Assembly (NCBI RefSeq): GCF_002705925.1
Contig: NZ_NKRE01000001.1
Coordinates: 3,130,862 to 3,194,861 of the forward strand
From: Mycobacterium ostraviense
Lineage (GTDB): Bacteria; Actinomycetota; Actinomycetes; Mycobacteriales; Mycobacteriaceae
Direction: 5' to 3'
DNA: 64,000 bases
Made by a program: the position numbers and the translations under genes. Below the pieces are notes generated by a model. That model did not search any database. It saw nothing but the letters and a program-made list of their open reading frames with translations, and was not told the origin of the DNA. Within the stretch, counting starts at the first letter, position 1, and each line of letters begins with the position of its first letter. Positions 63,773-64,000 of the stretch are shown here, piece after piece.

Positions 63773-63961
63773 ACGCAAATCAGCCGGCTCCGCGCCGCTC
63801 ATGGTGTCAGCTTGGGGCCGCCGCCCGCAGGCAAATAGGAAGTTGACCTAACGCCCGAATTTGCGTCTACGTCAGGGTTACGCTGCCGTTAAAGATGATC
63901 TTTTCGGTAATAGAGTGAGTCGTTGCGTCGGATTTGCCTTGCGGTGTAGGACAATTAGCGT

Positions 63962-64000
63962 GTGGCTGGATCTGGTGGCAAGAAGCGATCGAGGGCCGGC
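63962..64000 (+). CDS. Start of an unidentified gene, cut by the window end
   Basis: The GTG at 63962 opens V-A-G-S-G-G-K-K-R-S-R-A-G and runs off the right edge. The basic start resembles the cytosolic tail of a membrane protein, but 13 residues do not allow a call. The 189 bp upstream are free of other genes. Confidence 0.35.
   Translation, partial: MAGSGGKKRSRAG

Overview
The window is chromosomal DNA of a slow-growing Mycobacterium. It is GC-rich and carries embCAB, dprE1/dprE2, aftA, a PE_PGRS gene and a gene order that matches the M. tuberculosis Rv3767c-Rv3795 neighbourhood as I know it, in inverted orientation. The proteins are clearly diverged from M. tuberculosis, so this is a non-tuberculous species; I cannot name it from the sequence.

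Layout. (1) 1-16.3 kb: the arabinogalactan/LAM block on the minus strand. Reading from right to left it runs: GreA/Rnk-like protein, GtrA-like protein, dprE1, dprE2, aftA, embC, embA, embB. It is preceded by the 3' part of a plus-strand arylsulfotransferase-family gene. (2) 16.3-41.2 kb: a block of about 25 kb between the homologues of Rv3788 and Rv3783. It holds decayed flotillin/NfeD genes, a membrane spermidine-synthase-like protein, a decayed group II intron, a DUF1275 protein, a PE_PGRS gene, an unrecognised biosynthetic-looking set (DegT/StrS aminotransferase, GMC oxidoreductase, N,N-dimethylformamidase-like protein, GT-A-like protein, threonine-synthase-like enzyme), and a copper-linked locus with two copies of lpqS-cysK2, an MFS transporter and mmcO. 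(3) 41.2-54.3 kb: the conserved wall and housekeeping block rfbD, glfT1, rfbE, bpa, Rv3779, Rv3778c, Rv3777, tRNA-Ser, a Vms1/eRF1-like protein, lipE, echA21, Rv3773c, hisC2, tRNA-Ser, tRNA-Arg. (4) 54.3-58.1 kb: a small island at the 3' end of tRNA-Arg, bounded by a 48-bp direct repeat. It carries a BglII/BstYI-type nuclease with an MT-A70 methyltransferase and transposase remnants. (5) 58.1-64 kb: a MazF-type toxin-antitoxin pair, a lipoprotein serpin, several SnoaL/NTF2-like proteins, an APH-family protein and an LCM-type methyltransferase.

How it works together. DprE1/DprE2 make decaprenyl-phosphoryl-arabinose, which AftA and EmbA/B/C use to build arabinan. GlfT1 starts galactan on the lipid carrier that Wzm/Wzt (RfbD/RfbE) export.

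The most interesting signal is a perfect 19-bp palindrome, TATACCCcgcgtGGGTATA, in the divergent promoter between the GMC oxidoreductase and the formamidase-like gene. The same TACCC-N5-GGGTA box sits ahead of lpqS copy 2, and near matches sit ahead of lpqS copy 1 and mmcO. In M. tuberculosis lpqS and mmcO belong to the RicR copper regulon, so the unrecognised biosynthetic set is predicted to be copper-responsive and may make or process an undescribed copper-related metabolite.
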